From Actinomadura litoris (GTDB lineage Bacteria > Actinomycetota > Actinomycetes > Streptosporangiales > Streptosporangiaceae), in assembly GCF_009733595.1 (NCBI RefSeq), contig NZ_WOFH01000006.1, positions 62,001 to 126,000 on the forward strand: DNA of 64,000 nucleotides, given 5' to 3'. The position numbers were made by a program, and so were the translations under genes. The notes under the pieces were generated by a model. That model worked only from the letters and a program-made list of their open reading frames with translations, had not been told where the DNA came from and made no database searches. Shown here one piece after another: positions 45,225 through 54,263 of the stretch; within the stretch, counting starts at the first letter, position 1, and every line of letters starts with the position of its first letter.

Positions 45225-47420
45225 ATGAGCGTGATCGCTCGATGGTGCTTCCGGCACCACTTCATCGTCATCGGTGCCTGGCTGTTGACCCTGGCGGTCC
45301 TCGGGGGGACCGCCGTCTCGGCCGGCGCGATGTTCTCCGACCGGTACTCGCTGCCGGGCACCGAGTCCACCCGGGCCGCCGACCTGCTGGAGACCCAGTT
45401 CCAGCGCAGCTCGGGCGACCGGACCACGATCGTGCTGCACACGACGAACGGCAAGGTCACCGACCCGGCCGTGCAGGGCAAGGTCAACGCGATGCTCGCC
45501 GAGGTCGCGAAGGTGCCCGAGGTCGGCGCGGTCGTCAGCCCGTTCAGCTCGCGGGGCGCGGCGCAGATCAGCCCCGACCGGCAGACCGCCTACGCGACGA
45601 TCACGTTCACCAAGCAGAGCCAGAGCCTCGACACCGGGAACATCCAGAAGGTCGTGGACCTCGGCTCGGACCTGCGCGGCGACGCGCTGGAGGTCGAGTT
45701 CGGCGGCGCGGCGATGGCCCAGCTGGAGAAGCCCTCGACGTCCACCGCGGAACTGGTCGGCATCGTGGCCGCCGCCATCGTCATGCTGTTCGCGTTCGCG
45801 TCCGTGCTGGCGACGGCCATCCCGCTCATCGCCGCCATCCTCGCGCTCGGCAACGCGCTCTTCTGCATCGACCTGCTCACCCACGTGATGGACATCGGCA
45901 CCACCGCGCCGATCATCGCCGCGTTCGTCGGCCTCGGCGTCGGCATCGACTACGCGCTGTTCGTGGTCGCCCGGTACCGCAACGGGATCATCTCCGGGCT
46001 CACGGCGGAGGAGGCGGCCGTCGAGGCCATGAACACCTCCGGCCGCGCGATCGTGTTCGCGGGCGGGACGGTCGCGGTCGCGATGCTCGGGCTGCTCGTC
46101 CTCGGCATCAGCGTGCTGTCCGGCATCGGGCTGGCCGCCGCGATCATGGTGGCGTTCGCCGTCGCGGTCGCCGCGACCCTGCTGCCGGCGCTGTTCGGGA
46201 TCTTCGGCACCCGGGTGCTCAGCCGCCGCCAGCGCGCCCGCCTGAAGAACGAGGGGCCGCGCGGCGCCAGCGCGTCCGACGCCTGGGCCCGCTGGGCCGG
46301 GTTCGTGCAGAAGCGGCCGGTCACGCTGACGCTGGCCGCGACGCTGGTCATGGTGGTGCTGACCGTCCCGTTCTTCTCGATGCGGCTCGGCGCCGCCGAC
46401 GCGGGCAACAACGCGCCCGACACCACGACCCGCAAGGCCTACGACCTGCTCGCCGAGGGGTTCGGGCCCGGCTACAACGGCCCGCTGCTGCTGGTGGCGA
46501 AGGTCCCGGCCGGGGGAGCGGCCGAGGCCGACCTCGGACGGCTGGAGCAGAACCTCCGGAGCGTCCCGGGCGTCGCCTCGGTGCAGCCGGGGCCGGTCGC
46601 GCCGGGCGCGACGGTGCGGACGCTCCAGGTCACGCCCACGACGGCGCCCGACACCAAGGAGACCGCCGACCTCATCGACACGCTGCGCGACCGGGTGATC
46701 CCGAGCTATGAGAAGGACGGGCTCGTCGTCCACGTGGGCGGCCAGACCGCCGTCTTCAAGGACTTCGCGTCCGTGGTCGGCGGGAAGATGCCGCTGTTCG
46801 TCGCGATCGTCGTCGCCTTCGGGTGCGTGCTGCTGATGCTCGCGTTCCGCAGCCTCGTCATCCCGCTCACGGCGGCGGTGATGAACCTGCTCTCGACCGG
46901 CGCCGGGTTCGGCGTCGTGGTCGCGGTGTTCCAGTGGGGCTGGGGCGCCTCCGCCCTCGGCGCGGGCTCGGCCGGTCCGGTGGAGTCGTTCCTGCCCGCG
47001 ATGATGCTGGCGGTGCTGTTCGGCCTGTCGATGGACTACGAGGTGTTCCTGGTCAGCCGCATCCACGAGGAATGGCTGCACACCGGCGACAACGACCTCG
47101 CCGTCCGGCGCGGGCAGGCCGCGACCGGCCGGATCATCACCGCCGCCGCGATCATCATGATCTGCGTGTTCATGGCGTTCGTGTTCGCGGGGATGCGCAC
47201 CATCGCCGAGTTCGGGCTCGGCGTGGCCGTCGCCATCCTGCTGGACGCCCTGGTGGTGCGGACCATCCTCGTCCCGGCCGTCATGCAGCTGTGCGGCAGG
47301 TGGAACTGGTACCTGCCGAAGGCGATCGACAAGGTGCTGCCGCACGTCTCGGTCGAGGGGCCGTCCAAGCCCGCCGCCAGCCGGAAGCCGGAACTCCAGG
47401 GGGTGGACGGCCGCACCTGA
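45225..47420 (+). CDS. MMPL/RND-family exporter
   Basis: A 731-residue membrane protein. Twelve spans are expected: one near residues 13-35, a five-helix set around 185-340 (AAIVMLFAFASVLATAIPLIAA in part, GLGVGIDYALFVVARYRNG), then one after 365 and a second five-helix set around 520-700 (LFGLSMDYEVFLVSRIHEE). The two conserved GxxxDY motifs in the fourth helix of each set (VGIDYALF, LSMDYEVF) carry the proton-relay Asp-Tyr pairs. Two extracellular loops of about 150 residues complete the duplication. Family members export lipids, siderophores or antibiotics. GGGGGGA precedes ATG 45225. It is beside the PKS cluster and divergent from its two-component system, so it may export its product. 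Confidence 0.93.
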   Translation: MSVIARWCFRHHFIVIGAWLLTLAVLGGTAVSAGAMFSDRYSLPGTESTRAADLLETQFQRSSGDRTTIVLHTTNGKVTDPAVQGKVNAMLAEVAKVPEVGAVVSPFSSRGAAQISPDRQTAYATITFTKQSQSLDTGNIQKVVDLGSDLRGDALEVEFGGAAMAQLEKPSTSTAELVGIVAAAIVMLFAFASVLATAIPLIAAILALGNALFCIDLLTHVMDIGTTAPIIAAFVGLGVGIDYALFVVARYRNGIISGLTAEEAAVEAMNTSGRAIVFAGGTVAVAMLGLLVLGISVLSGIGLAAAIMVAFAVAVAATLLPALFGIFGTRVLSRRQRARLKNEGPRGASASDAWARWAGFVQKRPVTLTLAATLVMVVLTVPFFSMRLGAADAGNNAPDTTTRKAYDLLAEGFGPGYNGPLLLVAKVPAGGAAEADLGRLEQNLRSVPGVASVQPGPVAPGATVRTLQVTPTTAPDTKETADLIDTLRDRVIPSYEKDGLVVHVGGQTAVFKDFASVVGGKMPLFVAIVVAFGCVLLMLAFRSLVIPLTAAVMNLLSTGAGFGVVVAVFQWGWGASALGAGSAGPVESFLPAMMLAVLFGLSMDYEVFLVSRIHEEWLHTGDNDLAVRRGQAATGRIITAAAIIMICVFMAFVFAGMRTIAEFGLGVAVAILLDALVVRTILVPAVMQLCGRWNWYLPKAIDKVLPHVSVEGPSKPAASRKPELQGVDGRT

Positions 47421-47452
47421 CGCCCGCGCGACAGTAGCCCCCTTCGTGCCCC

Positions 47453-47490
47453 CCTTTGCCGCCGGATCGGGCCATGTCCGGCGGCAAAGG
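47453..47490. terminator. Stem-loop terminator after the MMPL gene
   Basis: Perfect 14-bp arms (CCTTTGCCGCCGGA and complement) around a 10-base loop, starting 32 bp after the transporter stop. It marks the likely right edge of the polyketide region. Confidence 0.88.
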
Positions 47491-47648
47491 TGTGTTCTCC
47501 GACGTCCGGGAGACCACGCGGCGGCGCCAACGGGGCAGGGCCCGGGACCCCTCCCGTCCTCCGGAGAGGACCATCTGCCCGGTCGACCGCCCCGGACCGT
47601 GCCGGACCCCCGGGCACGGACGAGGGCCGCGATCTCAGGGAGGTTCCG

Positions 47649-49142
47649 ATGTCGTGGACCCGCATGGCCTCGTTGGCGCCGCTCGTCTCCTTACTCCTCT
47701 TACCGGGCCCGGTCTCCACGGCCGAGTCGCCCGCATCGCCCGCCGCGAAGGGGATCGCCTGGAAGCCGTGCCCCGAGGATCCGTGGGCGCAGTGCGGCAA
47801 GGTGCCGGTCCCGGTCGACTGGGCCCGGCCCGCGGGCGCCAAGATCGATCTCGCGGTGGCCCGGCGCCCGGCCCTCGACCCGCGAAAGCGGATCGGATCG
47901 CTGTTCCTGCTGCCCGGCGGCCCAGGCGGCTCCGGTGTCGGTTTCGTGCTCTTCGGCGCCGACGATCTCGACCCCCAGATCCTGCAGCGGTTCGACGTCA
48001 TCGGAGTCGACGCGCGGGGAATCGGCGATAGCCGGCCCTTGAGGTGCCCTCCCATTTCCGACTCCCCATCGGAGTACCCGCGGGACGCCAAGGCGTATGC
48101 GCAATTGCTGCAATGGCACAAGAAGCGCGCCGATGAATGCCGGCGGCTGACCGGGCCGGTGTTCGACCACGTCGACACCCGCAGCAACGCCCGCGACGTC
48201 GACGCCGTCCGCGCGGCACTGGGCGAACGCCGGATCTCCCTGTACGGGGAGTCCTACGGGACGCTGCTGGGCCAGCAGTACGCCGAGGAGCACCCCGGCC
48301 GCGTCCGCGCGCTGGCGCTCGACGGCAACATGAACCACAGCGCCACCGACGTCCGCCGCTATCTGCTCACCGGATCGACCGGCCTGGAGCGGCTCTACCG
48401 GCGGTTCGCAGCCTGGTGCGAGGAGAGCCCGCGCTGCGCGCTGCGCGGGCAGGACGCGTTCAAGGTCCTGGACGGCCTGCTGGCCAGGGCGGACCGGGGA
48501 GAGCTGAAGGATCCCGCGGGGACCGTGATCACGTCCATCGACCTGGTGGAAACGATACGCGAGGCGATGTACGGGCCGAACTCCAGGAGCGGCTGGCCGG
48601 CCCTGTCCGTCTATCTCACCCGCCTACAGGCGCAAAAGCCGGTACGGCTGACGGAGGATTTCGGGGACACCTTCCAGCCGATCTTCTGCACCGATTTCAG
48701 CTTTCCGGTACGCGACTTCGCGCATCTGCGAAGCCTCATGGCCGCCTCCCGGCACGCGGCGCCGCACACCCGGGTCGACAATCTGCGCTGGATCGCCGTC
48801 GCCGGCTGCCAGGGCTACCTGCCCCGGGCCCGCAACCCCCAACGCCCCTACCGGATCAAAGGCGTCCCGCCGGTCCTGCTGGTCAACAGCCGCTACGACG
48901 TCTCCACGCCGTACTCGGACGCCGAGAGCGTGGCCCGCCAGATCCCCGGGTCCGTACTGCTCACCTATGACGGGATCGGCCACACGTCCTACACCCGCAA
49001 CCCCTGCACCACCGCGGCCATCGACCGCTACCTGCTGACGCTGCGCACCCCGCCCCCCGACACGCACTGCCCGGCCGAGCCGGCACCGCTCACCGAAACG
49101 AAGCTCGAACCGGACACCCGCCAGCCTCAATGGCTCTGGTGA
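47649..49142 (+). CDS. Secreted S33 alpha/beta-hydrolase, tripeptidyl aminopeptidase-like (TAP-like C-terminus)
   Basis: A 497-residue exported hydrolase. A signal peptide ends near VSTAES. The oxyanion-loop motif is LLPGGPGGSG, the nucleophile elbow LYGESYGTLLG, the acid NSRYDVSTPY and the histidine GIGHTSY. This set defines the Streptomyces SlpD/SlpE/Tap-type proteases (MEROPS S33) with a TAP-like C-terminal domain. Several cysteines suit extracellular disulfides. They release tripeptides or act as proline-type peptidases outside the cell. GGGAGG precedes ATG 47649; the frame upstream is spurious. No lipobox is seen, so the protein is probably soluble. Confidence 0.92.
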   Translation: MSWTRMASLAPLVSLLLLPGPVSTAESPASPAAKGIAWKPCPEDPWAQCGKVPVPVDWARPAGAKIDLAVARRPALDPRKRIGSLFLLPGGPGGSGVGFVLFGADDLDPQILQRFDVIGVDARGIGDSRPLRCPPISDSPSEYPRDAKAYAQLLQWHKKRADECRRLTGPVFDHVDTRSNARDVDAVRAALGERRISLYGESYGTLLGQQYAEEHPGRVRALALDGNMNHSATDVRRYLLTGSTGLERLYRRFAAWCEESPRCALRGQDAFKVLDGLLARADRGELKDPAGTVITSIDLVETIREAMYGPNSRSGWPALSVYLTRLQAQKPVRLTEDFGDTFQPIFCTDFSFPVRDFAHLRSLMAASRHAAPHTRVDNLRWIAVAGCQGYLPRARNPQRPYRIKGVPPVLLVNSRYDVSTPYSDAESVARQIPGSVLLTYDGIGHTSYTRNPCTTAAIDRYLLTLRTPPPDTHCPAEPAPLTETKLEPDTRQPQWLW

Positions 49143-49148
49143 GCCGCT

Positions 49149-49178
49149 CCCGAGGGCGGCGGCGACGCCGCCCTCGGG
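49149..49178. terminator. Bidirectional stem-loop terminator
   Basis: Perfect 13-bp arms (CCCGAGGGCGGCG and complement) around GCGA, between the converging S33 peptidase and aldo/keto reductase genes. Confidence 0.9.
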
Positions 49179-49186
49179 CCCCCTCC

Positions 49187-50251
49187 TCAGCGGCGGGTCT
49201 CGACCCTCATGCCGCCACGTGTCTGGGCGCGGCCGAAGTCGCCGGCCAGGAATTCGTGCGGGACGCCGAGACCGGTCGCGCTGACCTCGTCCAGGCGGGC
49301 CAGTTGGGCGGCGGTGAACTCGACCTCCAACGCGCCCAGGTTGTCCTCCAGCTGCGCGGGGGTGCGGGCGCCGATGATCGGCGCCGCGACGCCCGGCTGC
49401 CGGAGCGTCCACGCGAGCCCCACCTGCGCGGCTGTGCGGCCCAGTTCCGCGGCGGTCTCCTTCACCACGTCCGCGATGGCGAGGCTGCGTTCGGTGAGCC
49501 AGCCCAGGGACAGGTTGAGGTCGCGGCGGGCACCGCCGCCGGACGGCTCATTCGCGCCGTCCAGGTCGTCGCGGCTGTACTTGCCGGTGAGCACCCCGCC
49601 GGCGAGCGGCGAATACGGGACCACCCCGAGGCCCATCTCGCGCGCCATCGGGATCAGGTCGCGCTCCCCGGTGCGCTCGGCCAGGTTGTACTCGATCTGC
49701 AGGGCGACCAGCGGTGACCAGCCGCGCAGGTCGGCGATCGCCTGCATCCGCGACACCTGCCACGCCGGGGTGTTGGAGATCGCCACGTAGAGGACCTTGC
49801 CCTGCCGCACGAGGTCGTCCATACCGCGCAGGATCTCCTCGACCGGCGTCGTGAAATCCCAGACGTGGAGGTAGAGCAGGTCGAGATAATCCGTGCCCAA
49901 CCGGCGCAGGCTGGTCTCCACCGAAGCGAAAAGGTTCTTGCGGTGGCCGCCCCCGGAATTCGGATCCCCTTCGCGGCGCAGCGTCGTGTACTTCGTCGCC
50001 AGCACCAGCCGCTCGCGCTCGGCACGGGCGAACTCCCCCAGCAGACGCTCGGAACTCCCATCGGTATAGGTGACGGCGGTGTCGATGAAATTGCCGCCGC
50101 GCTCGACGTAGAGGTCGAACAGCTTGCGCGCCTCGTCCCGCTCGGCGCCCCAGCCCCACTCGGTGCCGAAAGTGGCCGCGCCCAGGGCCAGCGGCGAGAT
50201 CCGGAGGCCGGACCGCCCCAGCAGCCGGTAGGTGTCAAGGGTGAGGGACAT
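49187..50251 (-). CDS. Aldo/keto reductase
   Basis: A 354-residue NADPH-dependent reductase with a TIM-barrel fold. The catalytic tetrad is visible: Asp and Tyr in FIDTAVTYTDGSSE, Lys in LATKYTTL and His in LYLHVWDF. The cofactor-binding C-terminal part reads APIIGARTPAQLEDNLGA. It reduces aldehydes or ketones; the substrate is unknown. An HTH regulator is divergent with 118 bp between starts and probably controls it. The C-terminus has an extra basic tail (GRAQTRGGMRVETRR). Confidence 0.93.
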   Translation of the reverse strand: MSLTLDTYRLLGRSGLRISPLALGAATFGTEWGWGAERDEARKLFDLYVERGGNFIDTAVTYTDGSSERLLGEFARAERERLVLATKYTTLRREGDPNSGGGHRKNLFASVETSLRRLGTDYLDLLYLHVWDFTTPVEEILRGMDDLVRQGKVLYVAISNTPAWQVSRMQAIADLRGWSPLVALQIEYNLAERTGERDLIPMAREMGLGVVPYSPLAGGVLTGKYSRDDLDGANEPSGGGARRDLNLSLGWLTERSLAIADVVKETAAELGRTAAQVGLAWTLRQPGVAAPIIGARTPAQLEDNLGALEVEFTAAQLARLDEVSATGLGVPHEFLAGDFGRAQTRGGMRVETRR

Positions 50252-50354
50252 CGTTTCCTCCCGTGCTCATGATGCGTTGTCACGAGAAGCCTGCGACCAG
50301 CGCGGGCCGCGGAAAAGGGAAAGAAGTGCCTGGGAACGCCAGTCCCACCCTGCT

Positions 50355-50360
50355 ATAGAA
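50355..50360 (+). promoter_or_regulatory. Possible -10 box for a leaderless regulator transcript
   Basis: A TATAGA element ends about 10 bases before the ATG of the downstream regulator, which has no ribosome site. This spacing suits transcription starting at or next to the start codon. Confidence 0.45.
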
Positions 50361-50369
50361 TCGGACGCG

Positions 50370-51197
50370 ATGATCCGGGCCCTGGACACGACACAGGAGC
50401 TGGCCGCGTTCCTGCGGAGCCGCCGCGAGCGCTTGGACCCGCACGATTTCGACCTGCCGACGCGCCGCCGGACCCGGCGGACCCCGGGCCTGCGCCGCGA
50501 GGAGGTCGCCGAGCTCGCCGGGATCAGCATCGACTACATCGTCCGGCTGGAACAGGCCCGCGGCCTGCGCCCCTCGGCGGAGGTGCTGGGGTCACTCGCC
50601 CAGGCCCTGCGCCTGACCTCCGCCGAACGCGCCTACCTGTTCGACCTGGCCCGGCAGCGTCCGACCACCCCCGGCAGGCCCGCCGCCGCGGCGGCCCCGC
50701 CCCTGGCCCGCCTGGTCGCCGACCTGTCGCCGCTGCCCGCCATGCTGACGAACCACCGCTACGACATTTTGGCGTGGAACACCGAAATGTCGAGGCTGCT
50801 CCTGGACTTCGACACGCTCCCGCCCCACCAACGCAATTCGATGTGGCTGTGCCTGATGCGCCCGGAGATGCGCGACTTCTACGTCGACCGCGAACGCATC
50901 GTGCGGGAGGGGATCGCCCACCTCCGCACCGTGTGGGCGGCGCACCCGGAGGACGAGGCGCTCTCCGCCCTCATCGCCGAATTCGCCACCGACCCGGACT
51001 TCGCGCGGCTCTGGGACGAACGCGACGTGAAGGTGCACGGCCGGGGCCGCAAGCAGATGCGCCACCCCGAGGCCGGCCTGGTCGCCGTGGACTTCGAAAC
51101 GCTCACCCCACTGGACGACCCCGACCTGCAACTGGTGATCTTCCGTGCCGCGGACGGCGAAAGCCAGTCGGCACTCGACCGGTTGAACGCCGGATAG
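50370..51197 (+). CDS. XRE-type HTH regulator with MmyB-like ligand domain
   Basis: A 275-residue protein. The HTH region LRREEVAELAGISIDYIVRLEQARG (cited in part) is the pattern of the widespread actinobacterial helix-turn-helix family with a C-terminal MmyB-like PAS-type ligand-binding domain (MLTNHRYDILAWNTEMSRLL, LVAVDFETLTPLDDPDLQLVIF in part). These proteins typically regulate an adjacent reductase, and here an aldo/keto reductase is divergent. ATG 50370 is chosen because the fold begins there and the TATAGA element suggests a leaderless transcript. The ligand may be a fatty acid-like compound by analogy with MmyB, which is inference. Confidence 0.9.
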   Translation: MIRALDTTQELAAFLRSRRERLDPHDFDLPTRRRTRRTPGLRREEVAELAGISIDYIVRLEQARGLRPSAEVLGSLAQALRLTSAERAYLFDLARQRPTTPGRPAAAAAPPLARLVADLSPLPAMLTNHRYDILAWNTEMSRLLLDFDTLPPHQRNSMWLCLMRPEMRDFYVDRERIVREGIAHLRTVWAAHPEDEALSALIAEFATDPDFARLWDERDVKVHGRGRKQMRHPEAGLVAVDFETLTPLDDPDLQLVIFRAADGESQSALDRLNAG

Positions 51198-51228
51198 GCT
51201 CCCGGCCGAGCGCCGGAACCCTCGCGGG

Positions 51229-51465
51229 TCAGCCCTGGAGGCGCCTGGCGAGCATTTCCTTGCTCTGCTCCGCGCCCTTGCGGCTCTCGGTCTGCGCGCG
51301 GCGGAAGAAGTCGGCGAGCTGCGAGTCGCCCGCGCGCTCCGCGTCGGCGATGTAGACCTCCAGGCGCAGCGCGTTGCTCAGGCACTGCTCGGCGAACCAG
51401 ATGAGGTTGTAGTCCTTGTCCTTGGTCCCGGTGACCTCGCCGGTCTCCGGATGCGCCGCCACCAT
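51229..51465 (-). CDS. Small conserved actinobacterial protein of unknown function
   Basis: A 78-residue helical protein. The core KDKDYNLIWFAEQCLSNALRLEVY (cited as NLIWFAEQCLSNALRLE), DAERAGDSQLADFFRRAQ and SRKGAEQSKEMLARRL is a pattern I recognise from many short actinobacterial hypothetical proteins. It has no signal peptide or metal motif and probably forms a helical bundle. GGGAGG lies six bases before the ATG. The gene stands alone and converges on the HTH regulator gene. The function is not known. Confidence 0.82.
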   Translation of the reverse strand: MVAAHPETGEVTGTKDKDYNLIWFAEQCLSNALRLEVYIADAERAGDSQLADFFRRAQTESRKGAEQSKEMLARRLQG

Positions 51466-51731
51466 GACGACCTCCCTGCTGGTCGGATCGGTTTCGTCGC
51501 CCTGCTACCCGACGTTCCGGCGCTCATGCGGACCCGGGGACCCGAAGGCGGCGCGCCGCACGTCGCGGTGATGACGTCCGCCCCCTGCGGCCTGGCACCT
51601 CGCGGCAGCGGGAGCCCCGGCCCCGGTGCTCCCACCGGCGGGAAAGTTGGACAAACATGGAAAAAGGCTGGCGTATAGGACGCGTTTTGGCGGGTACCGA
51701 AACCGGACGCTCGCAAGGTCACGGAGGAGAT

Positions 51732-52790
51732 ATGACCGTAGGACACGTCCCGGGCCGCACCGCCGAGCGGCCCTCGGAGCGGGCGAGGACCCCGGCGCCG
51801 CCCCCTTCCCGCGGCCTGCTCTCACGCACGGTCGCCGACGCGCTGGCGGGGGGCCCACCGGGCACGTTCGTCCGCTCGCCCGACCTCTTCGCCGCCGTGG
51901 TGTCCGCCGATCCGTTCGGCGACGACCTCCAACTGGCCCTGCACATGTGCCACGAGCTGCACTACCGCGGGTTCGCCGGGGTCGACGCGGACTGGGAGTG
52001 GGACGCGGGGCTGCTGCGGCTGCGCGGCGAGATGGAGTCGGTCTTCCTGGACGCGCTGCGCCGGGAGACCGTCCCCGGCACCGACGTCGAGGCTGCGCTG
52101 GAGGACCTGCTGGTCGAGCCGGTCGACGGGGAGGGCGTCAGCCACCATCTGCGCGACGCCGGTGAGCGCTGGCAGCTGCTGGAGCACGCCGCCCTGCGGG
52201 CGGTCTACCACCTCAAGGAGGCCGACCCGCACGCGTTCGTGGTGCCGCGGCTGCGGGGCCGGGCCAAGACGGCGCTGGTCGCGGTGGAGAACGACGAGTT
52301 CGGCGGCGGCCGCCCCGAGATGATCCACCAGGACCTCTACGCCGGCCTGCTGGACGACCTGGGGCTGGACCCGTCCTACGGCGCCTACGTGGACGCGGCG
52401 CCCGCCGCGATGCTGGCGACCGTGAACATGATGTCGCTGTTCGGGCTGCGGCGGTCGCTGCGCGGCGCGATGGTGGGCCACTTCGCGGCGGCGGAGATCA
52501 CCACGGCGCCGTCCGCGCGGCGGATGGTGGCGGCGCTGGAGCGGCTCGGCGGCGGCCCGCGGGCCCGCCTGTTCTACACCGAGCACGTCGAGGCCGACGC
52601 CGTCCACGAGCAGGTGCTGCGCCACGACGTGATCGGCGGGCTGCTCGCCGACGAGCCCGAGCTGGCCGCCGACGTGGTGTTCGGCGTGCGGGCCACGGTC
52701 CTGCTGGAGGACCGCCTCGGCGACCACCTGCTGGAGTCCTGGCGATCAGGCCGCTCCGCGCTGCGCCGACCGGTGACGGAGGGACGATGA
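51732..52790 (+). CDS. Iron-containing redox enzyme family protein (heme-oxygenase-like fold)
   Basis: A 352-residue protein of the heme-oxygenase-like diiron oxidase/oxygenase type. Candidate iron ligands are in LHMCHELHYRGFAG, LLEHAALRAVYHLKEAD, VENDEFGGGRPEMIHQDLY (cited in part) and FYTEHVEADAVHEQVL, the Glu/His pattern of this fold. Members include enzymes that cleave C-C bonds or make alkenes and nitro groups. ATG 51732 follows ACGGAGGAG. Its stop overlaps the next gene (ATGA) and a CDGSH gene follows, so it is the head of a three-gene iron/methyl-transfer operon. The Pro/Arg-rich N-terminal 30 residues are likely disordered. The substrate is unknown. Confidence 0.87.
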   Translation: MTVGHVPGRTAERPSERARTPAPPPSRGLLSRTVADALAGGPPGTFVRSPDLFAAVVSADPFGDDLQLALHMCHELHYRGFAGVDADWEWDAGLLRLRGEMESVFLDALRRETVPGTDVEAALEDLLVEPVDGEGVSHHLRDAGERWQLLEHAALRAVYHLKEADPHAFVVPRLRGRAKTALVAVENDEFGGGRPEMIHQDLYAGLLDDLGLDPSYGAYVDAAPAAMLATVNMMSLFGLRRSLRGAMVGHFAAAEITTAPSARRMVAALERLGGGPRARLFYTEHVEADAVHEQVLRHDVIGGLLADEPELAADVVFGVRATVLLEDRLGDHLLESWRSGRSALRRPVTEGR

Positions 52791-53476
52791 TGCTGCTGCG
52801 CCCGCCGGGCGTCTACCGCCCGCAGTCCGACACGCACCTGCTGACGTCGGCGCTGCGCGCCGCCGCCGTCCCGCCGGGCGCCCGGGTGCTGGAACTGGGT
52901 ACCGGAGCGGGCGCGGTCGCCATTTCGGCCGCCCGGAAGGGCTGCGAGGTCGTCGCGGTGGACGTGTCGCCCTGGGCGGTCCTCACGGCGCGGATGAACG
53001 CGCGGGTGCGGGGCCTGCCGATGCGGGTGCTGCGCGGCGACCTGTTCGCGCCGGTGGCCGGTGAGAGGTTCGACGTGATCCTCGCGAACCCGCCGTACGT
53101 CCCCGGCGACGTCGACCCGGCGGCGGCGCGGGGCCGGGCGCGCGCCTGGGAGGCGGGCCCGGAGGGCCGGATACTGCTGGACCGGATCTGCCGGGCGGCC
53201 CCGCGCCATCTGACGCCCTCGGGGACCCTGCTCATGGTGCATTCGGCGCTGAACGGGGTGGCGGCCACGCTGGTGGCGCTGCGCCGGGAGGGCATGGACG
53301 CCTCGGTGGTGGCGCGGCACCGCGAGCCGTTCGGCCCGGTGATGCGTGGGCGCGCCGAGTCGCTGGCGGCCCGGGGCCTCCTGGACCCCGGGCAGGCGCA
53401 CGAGGACCTGGTCGTCGTACGCGCCGGCCATGTCGCGGAGGGGCGGGGACATGAGCGCGGCAGCCGAGCGGCCTGA
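52787..53476 (+). CDS. HemK/PrmC-like class I methyltransferase (NPPY motif)
   Basis: A 229-residue methyltransferase. The SAM site is VLELGTGAGAVAISAARKG, the acidic closure VVAVDVSPWAV, and the catalytic loop LANPPYVPG, the NPPY motif of enzymes that methylate planar amide or exocyclic nitrogens. It lacks the N-terminal helical domain of PrmC and resembles the smaller HemK2/Mtq2-type. Glutamine in a protein, as in release factors, is the classic target, but this operon suggests a dedicated substrate. It overlaps both neighbours (4 bases upstream, 26 downstream), so expression is tightly coupled. Confidence 0.9.
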   Translation: MMLLRPPGVYRPQSDTHLLTSALRAAAVPPGARVLELGTGAGAVAISAARKGCEVVAVDVSPWAVLTARMNARVRGLPMRVLRGDLFAPVAGERFDVILANPPYVPGDVDPAAARGRARAWEAGPEGRILLDRICRAAPRHLTPSGTLLMVHSALNGVAATLVALRREGMDASVVARHREPFGPVMRGRAESLAARGLLDPGQAHEDLVVVRAGHVAEGRGHERGSRAA

Positions 53477-53714
53477 GCCCCGCCCCGCCCGGGAGCCACG
53501 TCCCGCCCGGGAGCCGCGGCGGGTGCGGATCGTCCCGGGCGGCCCGATGCTGGTGGAGGGCCCGGTCGAGATCGTCCTGGAGGACGGCTCGACGGTCGCC
53601 TCCGACCGCTTCCAAGTGGCGCTGTGCACCTGCCGCCGCAGCGCCGCCTACCCCTTCTGCGACACCAGCCACCGCCGCCGCACCCGCCCGCGCCGCCGCG
53701 GCGCCGAGGAGTGA
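53451..53714 (+). CDS. CDGSH iron-sulfur domain protein
   Basis: An 87-residue protein. The 2Fe-2S motif is CTCRRSAAYPFCDTSH, with three cysteines and one histidine in the CDGSH (mitoNEET-like) pattern; the usual Gly of CDGSH is Thr here. The N-terminal 25 residues are an Arg/Pro/Glu repeat (RPEPRPAREPRPAREPRR) that looks disordered. The protein is probably a small electron-transfer or iron-sulfur partner of the diiron enzyme at the head of the operon (inference). ATG 53451 lies inside the methyltransferase's last codons, and GGGGCGGGG serves as a ribosome site. Confidence 0.9.
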   Translation: MSAAAERPEPRPAREPRPAREPRRVRIVPGGPMLVEGPVEIVLEDGSTVASDRFQVALCTCRRSAAYPFCDTSHRRRTRPRRRGAEE

Positions 53715-54263
53715 GCCGCCGCCCCCCATCGCCGAAGGCCGGGCGAAAGTCCGAGCGCTGGGAGGGCGCCGCGGCTTCGGCCGCGCCGCGGTGATGACGC
53801 GCTGACCGATGGCGACGCCCCGCCATTCGGGATACGCGCGCGGGCTCTTCCGGCCGGGTGACCGGGCGAATTCGAAGCGATATCATTCGCCTCCGGACGA
53901 AAAGCGAAGGCGCCGAAATCGTCGACCCCCGGCTTTGCCTTGCGCTTGGCCAGGCAACTCCCGGATGGCCATGTGCGGCCAAAACCGACGATGGTCAGGT
54001 CTTGTTTCGGCGTGCCACACTTCAGGCGGCTTATCCAAAGGATCATGAGGGCCGGATCCTGGCCGGGTTGAGGGAGCATTCTTCGCCCGCGGAGCCGGCC
54101 CTTCGGTGTTCGGTCCGTGACATGTAGTTGTTTGCAATCCTCCGATGGACAGTGCGAGATCTTCTGTTCTTCGGCGGTGCGGCGCCGCTGGTCGCCCCAT
54201 GCCCAATGGCGCCTGCCTCCCGGTGGCGCCGCCGCTCACATCCCCCGATTGCAAGGAGCTCCA
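53715..54263. other. 549-bp non-coding region before the giant secreted protein
   Basis: Short open frames here have no recognisable features. A hairpin with a TTCG loop and six-pair stem (53770-53785) may end the CDGSH operon. The rest, AT-richer and long, may be a 5' leader of the cell-wall-type gene downstream. I looked for the conserved pieces of a ydaO-type c-di-AMP riboswitch, often found before such hydrolases, and did not see them. Confidence 0.55.

Noticed and set aside
53715..54263. Possible c-di-AMP (ydaO-type) riboswitch before the cell-wall-type gene
   Set aside because: The long leader and gene type made it plausible, but the conserved core segments of that riboswitch are not present on the plus strand.
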